64,000 nt of DNA from DAIRDK01 sp035403225 (GCA_035403225.1 DAONET010000007.1:38388-102387); one strand, 5' to 3'; counted from the first letter of the stretch, positions 17,168 through 26,255 are shown. The notes: generated by a model from the letters alone, not told the origin. Made by a program: numbers and translations.

Positions 17168-18982
17168 ATGAAAACTCAGAAAACCAATATGACCAAAAAA
17201 GTGAATCTGACCATTGACGGCAACCAGGTTTCGGTCGATGAGGGTACCACCATCCTTCAGGCCGCCCGTCAGCTCGGCATCAATATTCCCACACTCTGCT
17301 TCCACGAAGATCTGTGCGTGGCAGGTAACTGCAGGGTCTGCGTTGTCGAACAGGAAAAAGTCCGCTCTCTCCCGGCCTCCTGCGCCACCCCGGCCGCCGA
17401 AGGCATGGTGATCCATACCAATAGTATGAAGGTCCGTCTTGCCAGGAAACATATCGTCGAACTACTGCTCTCCGAACATAATGCCGATTGCACCAAGTGC
17501 TATAAAAACGGCAACTGCGAACTGCAATCCCTGGCTTCGCAGATGCTTACCGGAGATCATCTGTTCCTCGACCTGGTTCCCGACCACCAGTATTCGATCG
17601 ATAAGTTCAACCCCGCCATCATTAAGGATGACAGCCGCTGCATCCGTTGCCAGCGCTGCGTCCGCACCTGCGAAGAACTGCAGAATGTCAGCGCCCTCGG
17701 CGTCGCTTATAAAGGCAATCTGATGAAAATCTCTACCTTCTTCGAAAACCCCCTCTTCGAGGTGGTCTGCACCAATTGCGGCCAGTGCGTGAACCGGTGC
17801 CCGACCGGCGCTCTCATCGAACGCAATTACGTCGACCAGGTCTGGGATGCTATTTACAACCCCAACACCCACGTTGTCGTTCAAACCGCTCCCGCCGTGC
17901 GTATCGCCCTGGGTGAAGCACTCGGCCTGCCCCCCGGAAAGATCGTCACCGGCAAAATGGTCGCCGCCCTCCGGCGCCTTGGCTTCGACTCGGTCCTCGA
18001 TACTGACTTTACCGCAGACCTCACCATCATCGAAGAAGGTCATGAACTGCTCTCCCGCCTGAGAAGCGCACTGGTCGATAAAGACCCGAAAGTAGCCCTT
18101 CCTATGGCCACCTCCTGCTCACCCGGCTGGATCAAGTTCATCGAACACACTTTCCCCGAATACCTGCCTAACCTCTCTACCTGCAAATCACCACAGCAGA
18201 TGTTCGGCGCCCTCGTTAAAACATACTATGCTCATAAACGCGACCTCGATCCCAAAAACATCGTCTCCGTCTCCATCATGCCCTGCACCGCCAAGAAATT
18301 TGAGGCAAACCGCCCCGAAATGCGCTCCAGTGGCTATCAGGACGTCGACTTTGTCCTCACTACCCGCGAACTGGGCATCATGATCAAACAGGCAGGGCTC
18401 AACTTCGAAAACCTTCCCGATGAAAAATTCGACAGCGTGATGGGAGCCTCTACCGGCGCAGCCGTCATCTTCGGAAGCACCGGCGGGGTAATGGAAGCCG
18501 CCCTCCGTACCGTGTATGAAGTGGTGACAGGTCGCGAGATCCCCTTCGAAGGTCTCAACATCACCCCCGTCCGCGGTAGCGAAGGTCAGATCAGGGAAGC
18601 TTCCCTCAAGATCACCAACACCGTTCCTGAATTCCATTTCCTCGAAGGAGTGGAACTGAAATGCGTTGTGGCCAACGGACTCGCTTATGCAAAACAGGTG
18701 ATGCAAAATGTGAAAGATGGAAAGGCCAACTACCATTTCATCGAGATCATGGCTTGCCCCGGCGGGTGCCTCGGCGGTGGCGGACAACCCATCCCGACAA
18801 ATCCCGAAATCCGTGCCAAACGGAAAGAGGCTATCTACGAAGAGGACATGGGAATGCCAATCCGCAAATCCCACGAAAATCCTGATGTCAAACAGATCTA
18901 TAAAGATTTCCTTGGGAAACCCCTCGGACACAAATCCCACGAACTGCTTCACACGCACTACACTTCCCGCAAGAGATACTAG
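17168..18982 (+). CDS. hydA: [FeFe] hydrogenase catalytic subunit HydA (first set)
   Basis: 604 residues. Domains: [2Fe-2S] (C44, C55, C58, C72), His-ligated [4Fe-4S] (H104, C108, C111, C117), two [4Fe-4S] (C158/161/164/168; C201/204/207/211), then the H-domain with TSCSPGW (C317, S318), MPCTAKK (C373) and MACPGGCLGGGG (C530, C534). Like the fusion protein it has Ser at the second cysteine of the usual TSCCP. With the NuoE- and NuoF-like partners it should couple H2 to NAD(H), perhaps with ferredoxin by bifurcation. An in-frame ATG at 17189 could be the true start. A strong terminator follows. Confidence 0.93.
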   Translation: MKTQKTNMTKKVNLTIDGNQVSVDEGTTILQAARQLGINIPTLCFHEDLCVAGNCRVCVVEQEKVRSLPASCATPAAEGMVIHTNSMKVRLARKHIVELLLSEHNADCTKCYKNGNCELQSLASQMLTGDHLFLDLVPDHQYSIDKFNPAIIKDDSRCIRCQRCVRTCEELQNVSALGVAYKGNLMKISTFFENPLFEVVCTNCGQCVNRCPTGALIERNYVDQVWDAIYNPNTHVVVQTAPAVRIALGEALGLPPGKIVTGKMVAALRRLGFDSVLDTDFTADLTIIEEGHELLSRLRSALVDKDPKVALPMATSCSPGWIKFIEHTFPEYLPNLSTCKSPQQMFGALVKTYYAHKRDLDPKNIVSVSIMPCTAKKFEANRPEMRSSGYQDVDFVLTTRELGIMIKQAGLNFENLPDEKFDSVMGASTGAAVIFGSTGGVMEAALRTVYEVVTGREIPFEGLNITPVRGSEGQIREASLKITNTVPEFHFLEGVELKCVVANGLAYAKQVMQNVKDGKANYHFIEIMACPGGCLGGGGQPIPTNPEIRAKRKEAIYEEDMGMPIRKSHENPDVKQIYKDFLGKPLGHKSHELLHTHYTSRKRY

Positions 18983-19000
18983 TGAATCACCCATCAGGCA

Positions 19001-19038
19001 GAGGAAGGCCGGCAAAAATGCCGGCCTTCCTCTTTTTT
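19001..19038 (+). terminator. Strong intrinsic terminator after the first hydA
   Basis: A 14-bp perfect GC-rich stem (19001-19014 with 19019-19032), an AAAA loop, then six T. It closes the nuoE/nuoF/hydA transcript. Confidence 0.92.
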
Positions 19039-19064
19039 ACCCCCTCCCGTCTTTCCTCATCTGC

Positions 19065-19099
19065 CTGAAACAAAGAAGCCATCCTATTGGGACGGCTTC
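19065..19099 (-). terminator. Intrinsic terminator for the leftward secreted-protein gene
   Basis: On the reverse strand GAAGCCGTCC and GGATGGCTTC pair over 10 bp (one G-U) around a 5-base loop, followed by TTTGTTTC. The T-run is weak. Confidence 0.6.
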
Positions 19100-19131
19100 C
19101 GATTCTAACACCTATTACTAACTACTAACCA

Positions 19132-19755
19132 TTAACCTTTTTCCGGAGCTGGCGCCGATTGTCCGGGTTCCCCTGCAGGTGCAGGCGCGGGAGGAGCCGG
19201 TGGCATAGGTGGCGCCGGAATATTTTTTACATCACCCTGAATGATGATCCTTTTCATATCTCTTGAATGCCGTGGTATACGCGGTGGCATAACCATATAA
19301 TGCTCATCGTCTACATCAATGATGATCCGCTTGCCATGACGCCGATCCTTGATCTTGAATCCCTGAATGCTCCCCATGGGAATGGATTGCATCAGACTTT
19401 CCCACTGTGAAGGCAACCGGAATTCCGGATAATCATCTCCTCCAAAGACCTGCATATCGATCTCCGGAATCTCAAAACGATCCGGAAAATCTTTGAAAGC
19501 TTCCTTCATGTGTTCCTGACAGTTTTTCATCCCGTCATGGACAATCCTCAGGATCACACTGTCGGGCATCATCTCCAGAGAATCCGGGTTCATATCATCG
19601 AATTTCATCCGGATAATTTCCTTTTCAACTGTCCCCTTTCCCTTATCTTTACCCGGCTTATTCTGCGAATAACCAGCCGAGGAAAATCCCATGGTAAACG
19701 ACAGCGCAACGGCGGTTACGATGATCAGGACCCTGGTGTTGATGTGCGTTTTCAT
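19132..19755 (-). CDS. Secreted protein of unknown function, Pro-rich tail
   Basis: 207 residues from the ATG at 19755. A signal peptide is evident (MKTHINTRVLIIVTAVALSF, cleavage probably near residue 30), then a Lys-rich stretch and a mainly charged domain. The tail is rich in Pro and Ala (about 178-205). I recognise no domain. It is divergent from a sensor kinase/response regulator pair and shares their intergenic region with four GTTAA repeats. It is likely a target or periplasmic partner of that system. Confidence 0.72.
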   Translation of the reverse strand: MKTHINTRVLIIVTAVALSFTMGFSSAGYSQNKPGKDKGKGTVEKEIIRMKFDDMNPDSLEMMPDSVILRIVHDGMKNCQEHMKEAFKDFPDRFEIPEIDMQVFGGDDYPEFRLPSQWESLMQSIPMGSIQGFKIKDRRHGKRIIIDVDDEHYMVMPPRIPRHSRDMKRIIIQGDVKNIPAPPMPPAPPAPAPAGEPGQSAPAPEKG

Positions 19756-19773
19756 GATGTCTGATTGGTGCAA

Positions 19774-19781
19774 CAAAATTA
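19774..19781 (-). promoter_or_regulatory. -7 element for the secreted-protein gene
   Basis: The reverse strand reads TAATTTTG, 18 bases before the ATG. A TTTG lies 17 bases further upstream (slightly closer than the usual 19-21). Confidence 0.5.
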
Positions 19782-19802
19782 TACCACCACACCCCGGGCA
19801 AA

Positions 19803-19840
19803 GGTTAACGATCGGTTAAAAATGGTTAACAAAAAGTTAA
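19803..19840 (+). repeat. Four (G/A)GTTAA direct repeats between divergent genes
   Basis: GGTTAA at 19803, 19814 and 19824 and AGTTAA at 19835, spaced 11, 10 and 11 bp, so all lie on one face of the helix. Such arrays are typical of OmpR/PhoB-type response regulators. The region separates the secreted-protein gene from the kinase, whose partner regulator is OmpR-type. Operator role is inferred. Confidence 0.6.
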
Positions 19841-19879
19841 TCTTCACTTTTCCAGAGCGGTTTTCCGTACTTTTGACTT

Positions 19880-21604
19880 ATGAAAAAAGGCTGGTTGAAC
19901 ATCATCATTTCTTTGATCATCTTATCCTTACTGGGCATTACCGGTCTGCAGTATTTCTGGATAAGCAATGCCTATCGTATTAAAGAAGCTCAGTTCGATC
20001 AAGGAGTGAGAGATGCCATGCAACAGGTGGTAATCCAACTTGAGACACGGGAGAAAGTGGTATTCCTGTCGAAAGAATTCCTGAAAGACACGATCAATGC
20101 CATTGTAAAATCCATGAAATCGGTCAGACCCGGCTCTGAAGATCAACTATACAATCAGGAACGACTTCGGGAATTCGAACGGATGCGGGACGAAGGAGTG
20201 CTCCCTCCTCCGCCGCCACCACCCGGTGAGTTGGAATTCAGGATTGGCTGGGACGGAAACCAGGAAGTACTCACCATTTCACCACCCACCTTACAAACAT
20301 TGAACGATTATTTCGGATTCCCCCTGAAGGAAATCAGCCCATCCCGGGAAGAATTACAGAGAGATAAATCATGGTTTGAACACTCGGGAAAAGCAATCCG
20401 GAAAAATACACCGGCCGAACTTTCTATCCGGAAGATCACCGAAAACGCCGACCGGCTGAAAAATATCGTGGATAAAATGGCCATCGAGATCGATGAGCTT
20501 TCCAAACCCATCGAAAAACGCGTCGACATCACTTCCCTGGACAATCTGCTCAAAGCAAGTTTCTCCAATAAAGGCATACGGGTACCTTTCGAATTCGCCA
20601 TCGTGTCGCCCTATGACACCACGAAACAGGTCCCGGTCAAATCGCCTTTTTTTGTCCCCGATCAACTCAACTCACCATACCGGGTCAACCTCTTCCCGAA
20701 CGATATTTTCCAAAAACCCCTGTACCTGATCGTCTCCTTCCACGGCGAGAAAACCCAAATCCTCAAATCTTTCGCCTGGATCCTGTTCGTCTCGCTATTC
20801 TTCACCCTCGTGATCATCATCACGTCGATAATCAGCATCTTCTTCATGATCAGGCAGAAGAAAATATCGGATATCAAGACGGACTTCATCAATAACATGA
20901 CGCACGAGTTCAAAACGCCCATCGCTACCATCTCCATCGCAGCCGATTCCATCAACAATCCCAAAGTTATCGATGAGCCCGGAAGAATTCGCGACTATAC
21001 CAAGATCATTAAAGAAGAGAACCAACGAATGAATACGCGTGTGGAGCAGGTGCTCCAGATGGCCCTGATCGACAGCAAAGGATTCCGGCTCAGACCGGAG
21101 GAAACCGATGCCCACGAGGTCATTCGCCGGGCAGCAGAACACCTGCAACTGATCATTGCCCGCCGCGACGGGATCCTGGAACTGGACCTGAAAGCCCCGC
21201 GATCGGTGATTATGGCCGATCCCGATCACTTCCGGAATGTTATCATCAACCTCCTCGACAACGCCAACAAATACTCGCCTTCCCGGCCTGAAATTCTGGT
21301 CCAAACCTATAATCGGTCCGGGAAACTTTTTATCTCCATCCAGGATAAAGGGATGGGAATGAATCCGGAAACACGCCGGAAAGTATTCGACAAATTCTTC
21401 CGGTATTCCACAGGTAACATACATAATATCAAAGGATTCGGACTTGGATTGAGCTATGTAAAGGCCATCGTGATGTCGCTGAAGGGAGAGATTTTCGTTC
21501 ACAGTGAATTGGGAAAAGGAAGCCGGTTTGAAATCAGCATGCCATTGGTTGATACGGATGATGAGGAATTCGAAAATGAGGAGAACCATGGAAAAGAAAA
21601 ATAA
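19880..21604 (+). CDS. Membrane sensor histidine kinase
   Basis: 574 residues. One membrane helix at about 7-27, a periplasmic sensor region of about 270 residues with a run of prolines near 109-114, and a second helix at 297-323. The HisKA box follows (NNMTHEFKTPIA, phospho-acceptor H341), then an HATPase domain with NLLDNANKYSP, DKGMGM and FGLGLSYVKAI. Typical orthodox kinase. The response regulator gene overlaps its 3' end by 17 bases. The signal is unknown; the divergent secreted protein may be involved. Confidence 0.92.
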   Translation: MKKGWLNIIISLIILSLLGITGLQYFWISNAYRIKEAQFDQGVRDAMQQVVIQLETREKVVFLSKEFLKDTINAIVKSMKSVRPGSEDQLYNQERLREFERMRDEGVLPPPPPPPGELEFRIGWDGNQEVLTISPPTLQTLNDYFGFPLKEISPSREELQRDKSWFEHSGKAIRKNTPAELSIRKITENADRLKNIVDKMAIEIDELSKPIEKRVDITSLDNLLKASFSNKGIRVPFEFAIVSPYDTTKQVPVKSPFFVPDQLNSPYRVNLFPNDIFQKPLYLIVSFHGEKTQILKSFAWILFVSLFFTLVIIITSIISIFFMIRQKKISDIKTDFINNMTHEFKTPIATISIAADSINNPKVIDEPGRIRDYTKIIKEENQRMNTRVEQVLQMALIDSKGFRLRPEETDAHEVIRRAAEHLQLIIARRDGILELDLKAPRSVIMADPDHFRNVIINLLDNANKYSPSRPEILVQTYNRSGKLFISIQDKGMGMNPETRRKVFDKFFRYSTGNIHNIKGFGLGLSYVKAIVMSLKGEIFVHSELGKGSRFEISMPLVDTDDEEFENEENHGKEK

Positions 21605-22295
21605 GATTTTACTGGTGGAAGATGATCCGAATTTCGGATCTATCCTGAAATCGTACCTGGAATTAAATGATTTTGAAGTCACCCTGAAAGAAGATGGCAA
21701 ACAAGGACTGTCTGCTTTCCAATCCTTCCCTTTCGATATTTGTATCTGCGACGTAATGATGCCCGAAATGGACGGATTTACCCTCGCCCGCGAAATCCGG
21801 AAACTTAACAAGGATGTACCCCTGATTTTTCTGACCGCCAAAACGTTAAAATCGGATGTCATCGAAGGATTTCGTACCGGCGCTGACGACTATCTGACAA
21901 AACCTTTTGACTCCGAATTACTTATGTATAAAATCAGGGCCATTTTAAAACGCTCTCCCAAAGAAGAACAAACGGCTCCTACCCTGTTCCGGATTGGAAA
22001 ATTTTCTTTCAATTACCCCCTTCGATCTCTCGAATCGGCCGATGAATCGTTCCGGCTTTCCCCCAAAGAATCAGATCTGCTGATGATGCTCTGCACCGCT
22101 AAAAACGGGATCCTGCTCCGAAAAGAAGCCCTGGAACACATCTGGGAAGCCGACACTTATTTTACAACCCGAAGCATGGACGTTTTTATCGCCCGTTTAC
22201 GTAAATATTTTAAAAGTGATCCGGAAATTGAGATCGCAAATATTCATGGTAATGGATTTCGATTGGTTGGATTGAAGACTGATATAGCTGTATAG
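21588..22295 (+). CDS. OmpR/PhoB-type response regulator
   Basis: 235 residues from the ATG at 21588. Receiver domain with VEDD, phospho-acceptor Asp in CICDVMMPEMDG, Thr in FLTAK and Lys in LTKPFD; a C-terminal winged-helix domain follows (LSPKESDLLMMLC, TTRSMDVFIARLRKYF, GNGFRLV). Pairs with the kinase just upstream and is the best candidate to bind the GTTAA repeats at 19803-19840. Confidence 0.93.
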   Translation: MEKKNKILLVEDDPNFGSILKSYLELNDFEVTLKEDGKQGLSAFQSFPFDICICDVMMPEMDGFTLAREIRKLNKDVPLIFLTAKTLKSDVIEGFRTGADDYLTKPFDSELLMYKIRAILKRSPKEEQTAPTLFRIGKFSFNYPLRSLESADESFRLSPKESDLLMMLCTAKNGILLRKEALEHIWEADTYFTTRSMDVFIARLRKYFKSDPEIEIANIHGNGFRLVGLKTDIAV

Positions 22296-22347
22296 CAATT
22301 TATTAGAGGTTTTTTTCTTTTTTTCTGAAGAATTTGAAAATAAATTG

Positions 22348-22365
22348 TTGTTATTTTATTCACAA
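22348..22365 (+). promoter_or_regulatory. Rex-like operator, upstream half of a tandem pair
   Basis: TTGTTATTTTATTCACAA matches 12 of 14 fixed bases of the Rex consensus and shares one base with the next site, giving 17-bp centre spacing. Confidence 0.65.
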
Positions 22366-22383
22366 TGTGAATGTTTTCACATT
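22364..22383 (+). promoter_or_regulatory. Rex-like operator with 8-bp perfect arms
   Basis: AATGTGAATGTTTTCACATT is a perfect inverted repeat (AATGTGAA / TTCACATT) around TGTT, the best palindrome of the island's Rex-like sites. It ends four bases before the -33 TTTG. Confidence 0.72.
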
Positions 22384-22386
22384 AAC

Positions 22387-22418
22387 TTTGCTTTTCGGTT
22401 TAGAATGTATTACTTTTG
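22387..22418 (+). promoter_or_regulatory. Bacteroidota promoter of the DRTGG/sensory operon
   Basis: TTTG at 22387-22390 and TACTTTTG at 22411-22418 are separated by 20 bases, a full match to the phylum promoter. The ATG at 22447 is 28 bases on. Confidence 0.7.
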
Positions 22419-22446
22419 TATTGAATTTAACATAGAATTGGCATAA

Positions 22447-22791
22447 ATGACCATTCAGCAAGTTGTTGACATATTACATGGAAATCTGGTATCCGGGAAG
22501 AATCAATTGTCGTCGGAAGTGGTATATGGCTTTTCATCAGACCTGATGAGCGATGTGTTAACGCTTGAAAAAGAAAAGATCATCTTACTGACCGGGCTGG
22601 CAAACGTCCAGACCATCCGGACATCAGAAATGAGTAATATCAACTGCATCATTCTGGTTCGCAATAAAAAAGCAACCCCTGAAATGATCAAACTGGCCGA
22701 AGATACCGGGATTGCCCTGGTGGAATTTCCGGGATCCATGTTCCATGCAGTAAGCATTCTGAGTGTTGCCGGGATAAAGCCTGTTTATTAA
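22447..22791 (+). CDS. DRTGG-domain protein, first copy
   Basis: 114 residues forming one DRTGG-type domain (IQQVVDILHGNLVSG, VVYGFSSDLMSDVLT, INCIILVRNKKATPEM). These stand-alone domains recur in [FeFe] hydrogenase clusters; their role is unproven, perhaps ligand-binding regulation. It heads an operon with an anti-sigma-type ATPase, a sensory H-domain protein, another DRTGG protein, a PHP protein and a second ATPase. Confidence 0.85.
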   Translation: MTIQQVVDILHGNLVSGKNQLSSEVVYGFSSDLMSDVLTLEKEKIILLTGLANVQTIRTSEMSNINCIILVRNKKATPEMIKLAEDTGIALVEFPGSMFHAVSILSVAGIKPVY

Positions 22792-22802
22792 GAAGAAGCG
22801 GG

Positions 22803-23234
22803 GTGCAATATACATTTCACATAGAGGGCGGTAATTTTGCAAATACGGGTGTTGCTTCAAGTGAGATCAAAAAGCGACTGAAGCAACTCAACCTGAATGC
22901 GCAGACCATTAAGCGGATTGTGGTGGCTCTTTATGAAGCGGAAGTCAATGTAGTGGCGCATGCCTATAACGGAGATATCTTTGTTGACCTGACTTCTTCA
23001 TCGATCCACATATTGGTGAAGGATGAAGGACCCGGGATTCCCGATATCGAACAGGCCATGCAGGAAGGTTTTTCCACCGCCACCGAGGAAGTACGTGAAA
23101 TGGGATTTGGCGCGGGCATGGGATTGCCCAACATAAAGAAAAACGCGGACCATCTTGATATACGCAGTACCGTAGGAAAAGGAACGGAAGTGGAAATAAC
23201 CATATACCTGAATCATGATCAAAAAACCGAATAA
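22803..23234 (+). CDS. Anti-sigma-type ATP-binding protein (HATPase_c)
   Basis: 143 residues from a GTG start. It is a stand-alone GHKL ATPase: N-box YEAEVNVVAHAY, G1 box VKDEGPGIPDIE, G2 box GFGAGMGLPNIK. It resembles RsbW-like serine kinases or switch proteins. There is no phospho-acceptor domain. It overlaps the next gene by 20 bases. With the SpoIIE-type phosphatase encoded at 31006-32190 it could form a phosphorylation switch; this is inference. Confidence 0.85.
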   Translation: MQYTFHIEGGNFANTGVASSEIKKRLKQLNLNAQTIKRIVVALYEAEVNVVAHAYNGDIFVDLTSSSIHILVKDEGPGIPDIEQAMQEGFSTATEEVREMGFGAGMGLPNIKKNADHLDIRSTVGKGTEVEITIYLNHDQKTE

Positions 23235-24615
23235 TCCGACGCCGGATCGGTCCGGTTTTCATCATGCACTGAAAGTCATCGACAAAGTGTGTATGGGATG
23301 CACTCATTGTATGACCAGTTGCCCGACACAAGCCATCCGGGTAGTCAACGGGTTAGCTGTCATCAACGGTAACCGTTGCGTCGACTGCGGCATGTGCATG
23401 AGGGCCTGTCCGGTTAAAGCCATCTATGTCGACCACGACGACTTCAACAAGATCTTCAAATACAAGCAACGCGTGGCGCTGGTCCCCTCTGTCCTCTTAG
23501 GCCAGTTTCCGGAGGATATCACGCTGATGAAGATATTCAGCATCCTGCACGAGATCGGCTTTAACATGGTCGTCGAAGTGGAACAGGGCATCGATATTGT
23601 CAAGAAGACCTCGATGCAGTACATCAAAGACCATCCCGACTGCACCCCCTTCATCTCTTCTTTCTGCCCGGCCATTATCCGCCTGATCCAGGTCAGGTTT
23701 CCCTCCCTCGTCAATCATATCATCCACGTGAAAGCTCCCCTGGAAGCCACGGCCTTCACGCTCCGGGAAAAATTTGTGAAGGATGGTCTGAAACCCGATG
23801 AAATCGGCATTTTCTACATCACTCCCTGCGCGGCAAAAATTGCTGCCATCAAAAGCCCGGTTGAAGAAGAACCCTCGCCCATCACCGGAGTGATCAACAT
23901 GAATTTCCTTTATAATAAGATATATTCTGCCATTAAAAGCGGAAAAAAAGACCATTGCGCCGTACCAGATCCATACCCGCTTGCGAAAGAAAGCATCCTC
24001 TGGAGCCTCACCGAAGGAGAAATACCCCATTATCCCGGAAGAGCCCTTGCCATCGATGAGATCCATAACGTGATCGAATTCCTTGAGAAACTGGAAAATA
24101 ACGAAATAGAAGGAGTCGATTTCCTCGAATTGCGGGCCTGCGATGAAAGCTGTCCCGGAGGAGTACTGACCGTGAGCAACCGTTTTCTGACCGTCGAAAG
24201 ATTGAAAAAACGCAGCCGGAACGCGGAGAATATCATTCCTCCCAACCACGATGAATCAGGAATCCAGTTTACGGACGTACCGCAATCTGTTCTGGACAAC
24301 ATGCAGATCGAAAAAATCATGCCCCGGTCCATCCTGACGTACGACGAAGATATCAGTAAAGCGCTGGATAAAATTTCGGAAACCGAAAAACTGTGGAAAA
24401 AACTTCCTGATCTGGACTGCGCTGCATGTGGATCACCGACCTGCCAAGCCCTTGCCGAAGACATCGTGATGGGGACCGGCAACATCCGTCAGTGTTTCTT
24501 AATTTCCAATACCCTGGAAGATAGTGGCAAAATAGAACCTGGCGCTACCCGGAAAGAGATTGAACGCATCTGGGGAAAGAAAATCAAGGATCAAGATCAA
24601 ATCGAAAATATTTAA
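23215..24615 (+). CDS. Sensory-type [FeFe] hydrogenase H-domain protein
   Basis: 466 residues. Two [4Fe-4S] ferredoxin motifs (C26/29/32/36 and C55/58/61/65), an H-cluster-type domain, and a C-terminal CAACGSPTCQALAEDI Fe-S domain. The H-domain loops are SSFCPAI, ITPCAAK and LRACDESCPGG. All four cubane-ligand cysteines seem present, but Phe replaces the proton-shuttle Cys of TSCCP. That points to sensing or slow chemistry rather than bulk H2 turnover. No output domain is attached; flanking DRTGG, ATPase and PHP genes are likely partners. Confidence 0.87.
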   Translation: MIKKPNNPTPDRSGFHHALKVIDKVCMGCTHCMTSCPTQAIRVVNGLAVINGNRCVDCGMCMRACPVKAIYVDHDDFNKIFKYKQRVALVPSVLLGQFPEDITLMKIFSILHEIGFNMVVEVEQGIDIVKKTSMQYIKDHPDCTPFISSFCPAIIRLIQVRFPSLVNHIIHVKAPLEATAFTLREKFVKDGLKPDEIGIFYITPCAAKIAAIKSPVEEEPSPITGVINMNFLYNKIYSAIKSGKKDHCAVPDPYPLAKESILWSLTEGEIPHYPGRALAIDEIHNVIEFLEKLENNEIEGVDFLELRACDESCPGGVLTVSNRFLTVERLKKRSRNAENIIPPNHDESGIQFTDVPQSVLDNMQIEKIMPRSILTYDEDISKALDKISETEKLWKKLPDLDCAACGSPTCQALAEDIVMGTGNIRQCFLISNTLEDSGKIEPGATRKEIERIWGKKIKDQDQIENI

Positions 24616-24618
24616 ACC

Positions 24619-24954
24619 ATGCAGGTAAAAGACATTATTTCAGCACTGGGACTCACTGTGCTTTCAGGTAACAACGGACTCTCCCGCGAGGTCACCGGAG
24701 GATATGCCTCTGACCTTCTCAGCGATGTCATGGGCAATTGCGAATCGGGCCAGGTCTGGATTACCGTGCAAACACACAAAAACGTCATGGCGATCGCTTC
24801 GCTGCGCGAATTGGCCGCTATCATCCTGGTGAAAGGAAACAAACCGGAGCCTGAAACCGCCGAAAAAAGTGAGGAAGAGGGAATCCCCATTCTCGGAACT
24901 GACCTCCCCACCTTTACCGTAGCCGGACAATTATACCAATTGCTCCATTCGTGA
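24619..24954 (+). CDS. DRTGG-domain protein, second copy
   Basis: 111 residues, clearly paralogous to the protein at 22447 (VKDIISALGLTVLSG, VTGGYASDLLSDVMG, LAAIILVKGNKPEPE). It lies three bases after the sensory H-domain gene and five before the PHP gene. Function unknown. Confidence 0.83.
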   Translation: MQVKDIISALGLTVLSGNNGLSREVTGGYASDLLSDVMGNCESGQVWITVQTHKNVMAIASLRELAAIILVKGNKPEPETAEKSEEEGIPILGTDLPTFTVAGQLYQLLHS

Positions 24955-24958
24955 AATC

Positions 24959-25699
24959 GTGAAAGAGTACAGGGCCGACCTTCATATTCACACCATTCTG
25001 TCTCCCTGCGGAGATCTGAATATGAGCCCAGCGAACATCATCCGCGTTGCGTTGGAAAAACAACTGGACATTATCGGCATTACCGATCATAACTCGGTTC
25101 TGCAAGCCCCGCTGATTCGTGATCTTGCTAAAAAACAAGGGCTTACTGTCCTATGCGGAGCAGAAGTCACCACCCGGGAGGAAATCCATTGCCTGGCCTT
25201 TTTCCCCACCGACGAAGAATTATTTTCGTTTCAGCAGTACCTGGAAAAATACCTCCCGCATCAACCAAATGATCCGGATAAATTTGGTTACCAGGTTGTT
25301 GTCGATGAAGCCGAGAATATCGTCCGGGAGTTCGAGTACCTGCTCATTTCAGGGATTGACCAGAGCCTGGAGCAGGTGGAGGCCGAGGTTCACCGCCTTA
25401 ACGGCCTTTTCATCCCCGCACATGTCGACCGGCCCCGCTTCAGTATCATCAGCCAGCTGGGCTTTTTCCCGCCTGACCTCCGGGCCGATGCTTTTGAGAT
25501 TTCCCGGAACACCACCAGACAGGCGTTCATGACTTCCAATCCCGGTTTGAAAAGGTGGAATTCCATTCAGAGTTCCGATGCTCATTTTTTAAATTATATT
25601 GGGACCGCTTTTACCAAATTTCTACTTGAATCACCTAATTTTGTGGAAATTAAGATGGCGTTAAAAAATGAGAACGGGAGAAAAATCCTGACAGACTGA
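24959..25699 (+). CDS. PHP-domain phosphoesterase-like protein
   Basis: 246 residues from a GTG start. PHP metal-site motifs are complete: DLHIHT, GITDHN, GAEVT, PAHVDR and SSDAH. The family hydrolyses phosphoesters or nucleotides with a trinuclear metal site; the substrate here is unknown. Such genes recur beside DRTGG and ATPase genes in [FeFe] hydrogenase operons. Confidence 0.87.
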   Translation: MKEYRADLHIHTILSPCGDLNMSPANIIRVALEKQLDIIGITDHNSVLQAPLIRDLAKKQGLTVLCGAEVTTREEIHCLAFFPTDEELFSFQQYLEKYLPHQPNDPDKFGYQVVVDEAENIVREFEYLLISGIDQSLEQVEAEVHRLNGLFIPAHVDRPRFSIISQLGFFPPDLRADAFEISRNTTRQAFMTSNPGLKRWNSIQSSDAHFLNYIGTAFTKFLLESPNFVEIKMALKNENGRKILTD

Positions 25700-25706
25700 A
25701 CCCATT

Positions 25707-26255
25707 ATGAAAGACCTGTCCTTACACATTATCGACCTCGCCCAGAATTCCATACGGGCAGGAGCCACCCTGGTAGAGATCACCATTACAGAAGATCCTG
25801 TTAAGGATCAGTTGGCGCTCACCATCCGGGATAACGGGAAGGGAATGGACGAGCAGACAGCGAAGAAGGCGGATGATCCCTGGTGCACTTCCCGGACAAC
25901 CCGGAAAGTAGGGATGGGCCTCCCGCTGATCAAACAAAATGCAGAGCGTACCGGAGGAACATTCCACCTGGATTCCGTTCCCGGATCGGGAACAACCGTG
26001 AAGGCCGTGTTCGGATTGAGCCACCTCGACCGTCCGCCGATCGGAAATATTTCCGAGGCGGTTGTACTCCTGTCGGCCGGTTCTTCTTCGTGCGATTTTG
26101 TCTATTCGCACACCACCCCGAAAGGAACTTATGTTTTCGACACCAGGGAAGTCAAAGAGGTCCTCGGACCCGTTCAAATCGGCCAGGCAAAAGTCATCAA
26201 AACCCTCATGGAAATGGTAGAAAACAACCTGAAAGAGATAGAAATTTCAGATTAA
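25707..26255 (+). CDS. GHKL ATPase-domain protein, second copy
   Basis: 182 residues. N-box IIDLAQNSIRAGA, G1 DNGKGMDEQ, and MGLPLIKQNAERTGG. The C-terminal 70 residues (from about 112) are an extra domain I do not recognise. No DHp domain. Last gene of the DRTGG/sensory operon; the Rex-controlled promoter of the next hydrogenase set follows. Confidence 0.82.
   Translation: MKDLSLHIIDLAQNSIRAGATLVEITITEDPVKDQLALTIRDNGKGMDEQTAKKADDPWCTSRTTRKVGMGLPLIKQNAERTGGTFHLDSVPGSGTTVKAVFGLSHLDRPPIGNISEAVVLLSAGSSSCDFVYSHTTPKGTYVFDTREVKEVLGPVQIGQAKVIKTLMEMVENNLKEIEISD

Noticed and set aside
19868..19875. TACTTTTG as the promoter of the sensor kinase
   Set aside because: It ends four bases before the ATG, which would leave no leader, and no -33 TTTG is present. 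Not called as a feature, though a leaderless transcript is possible.
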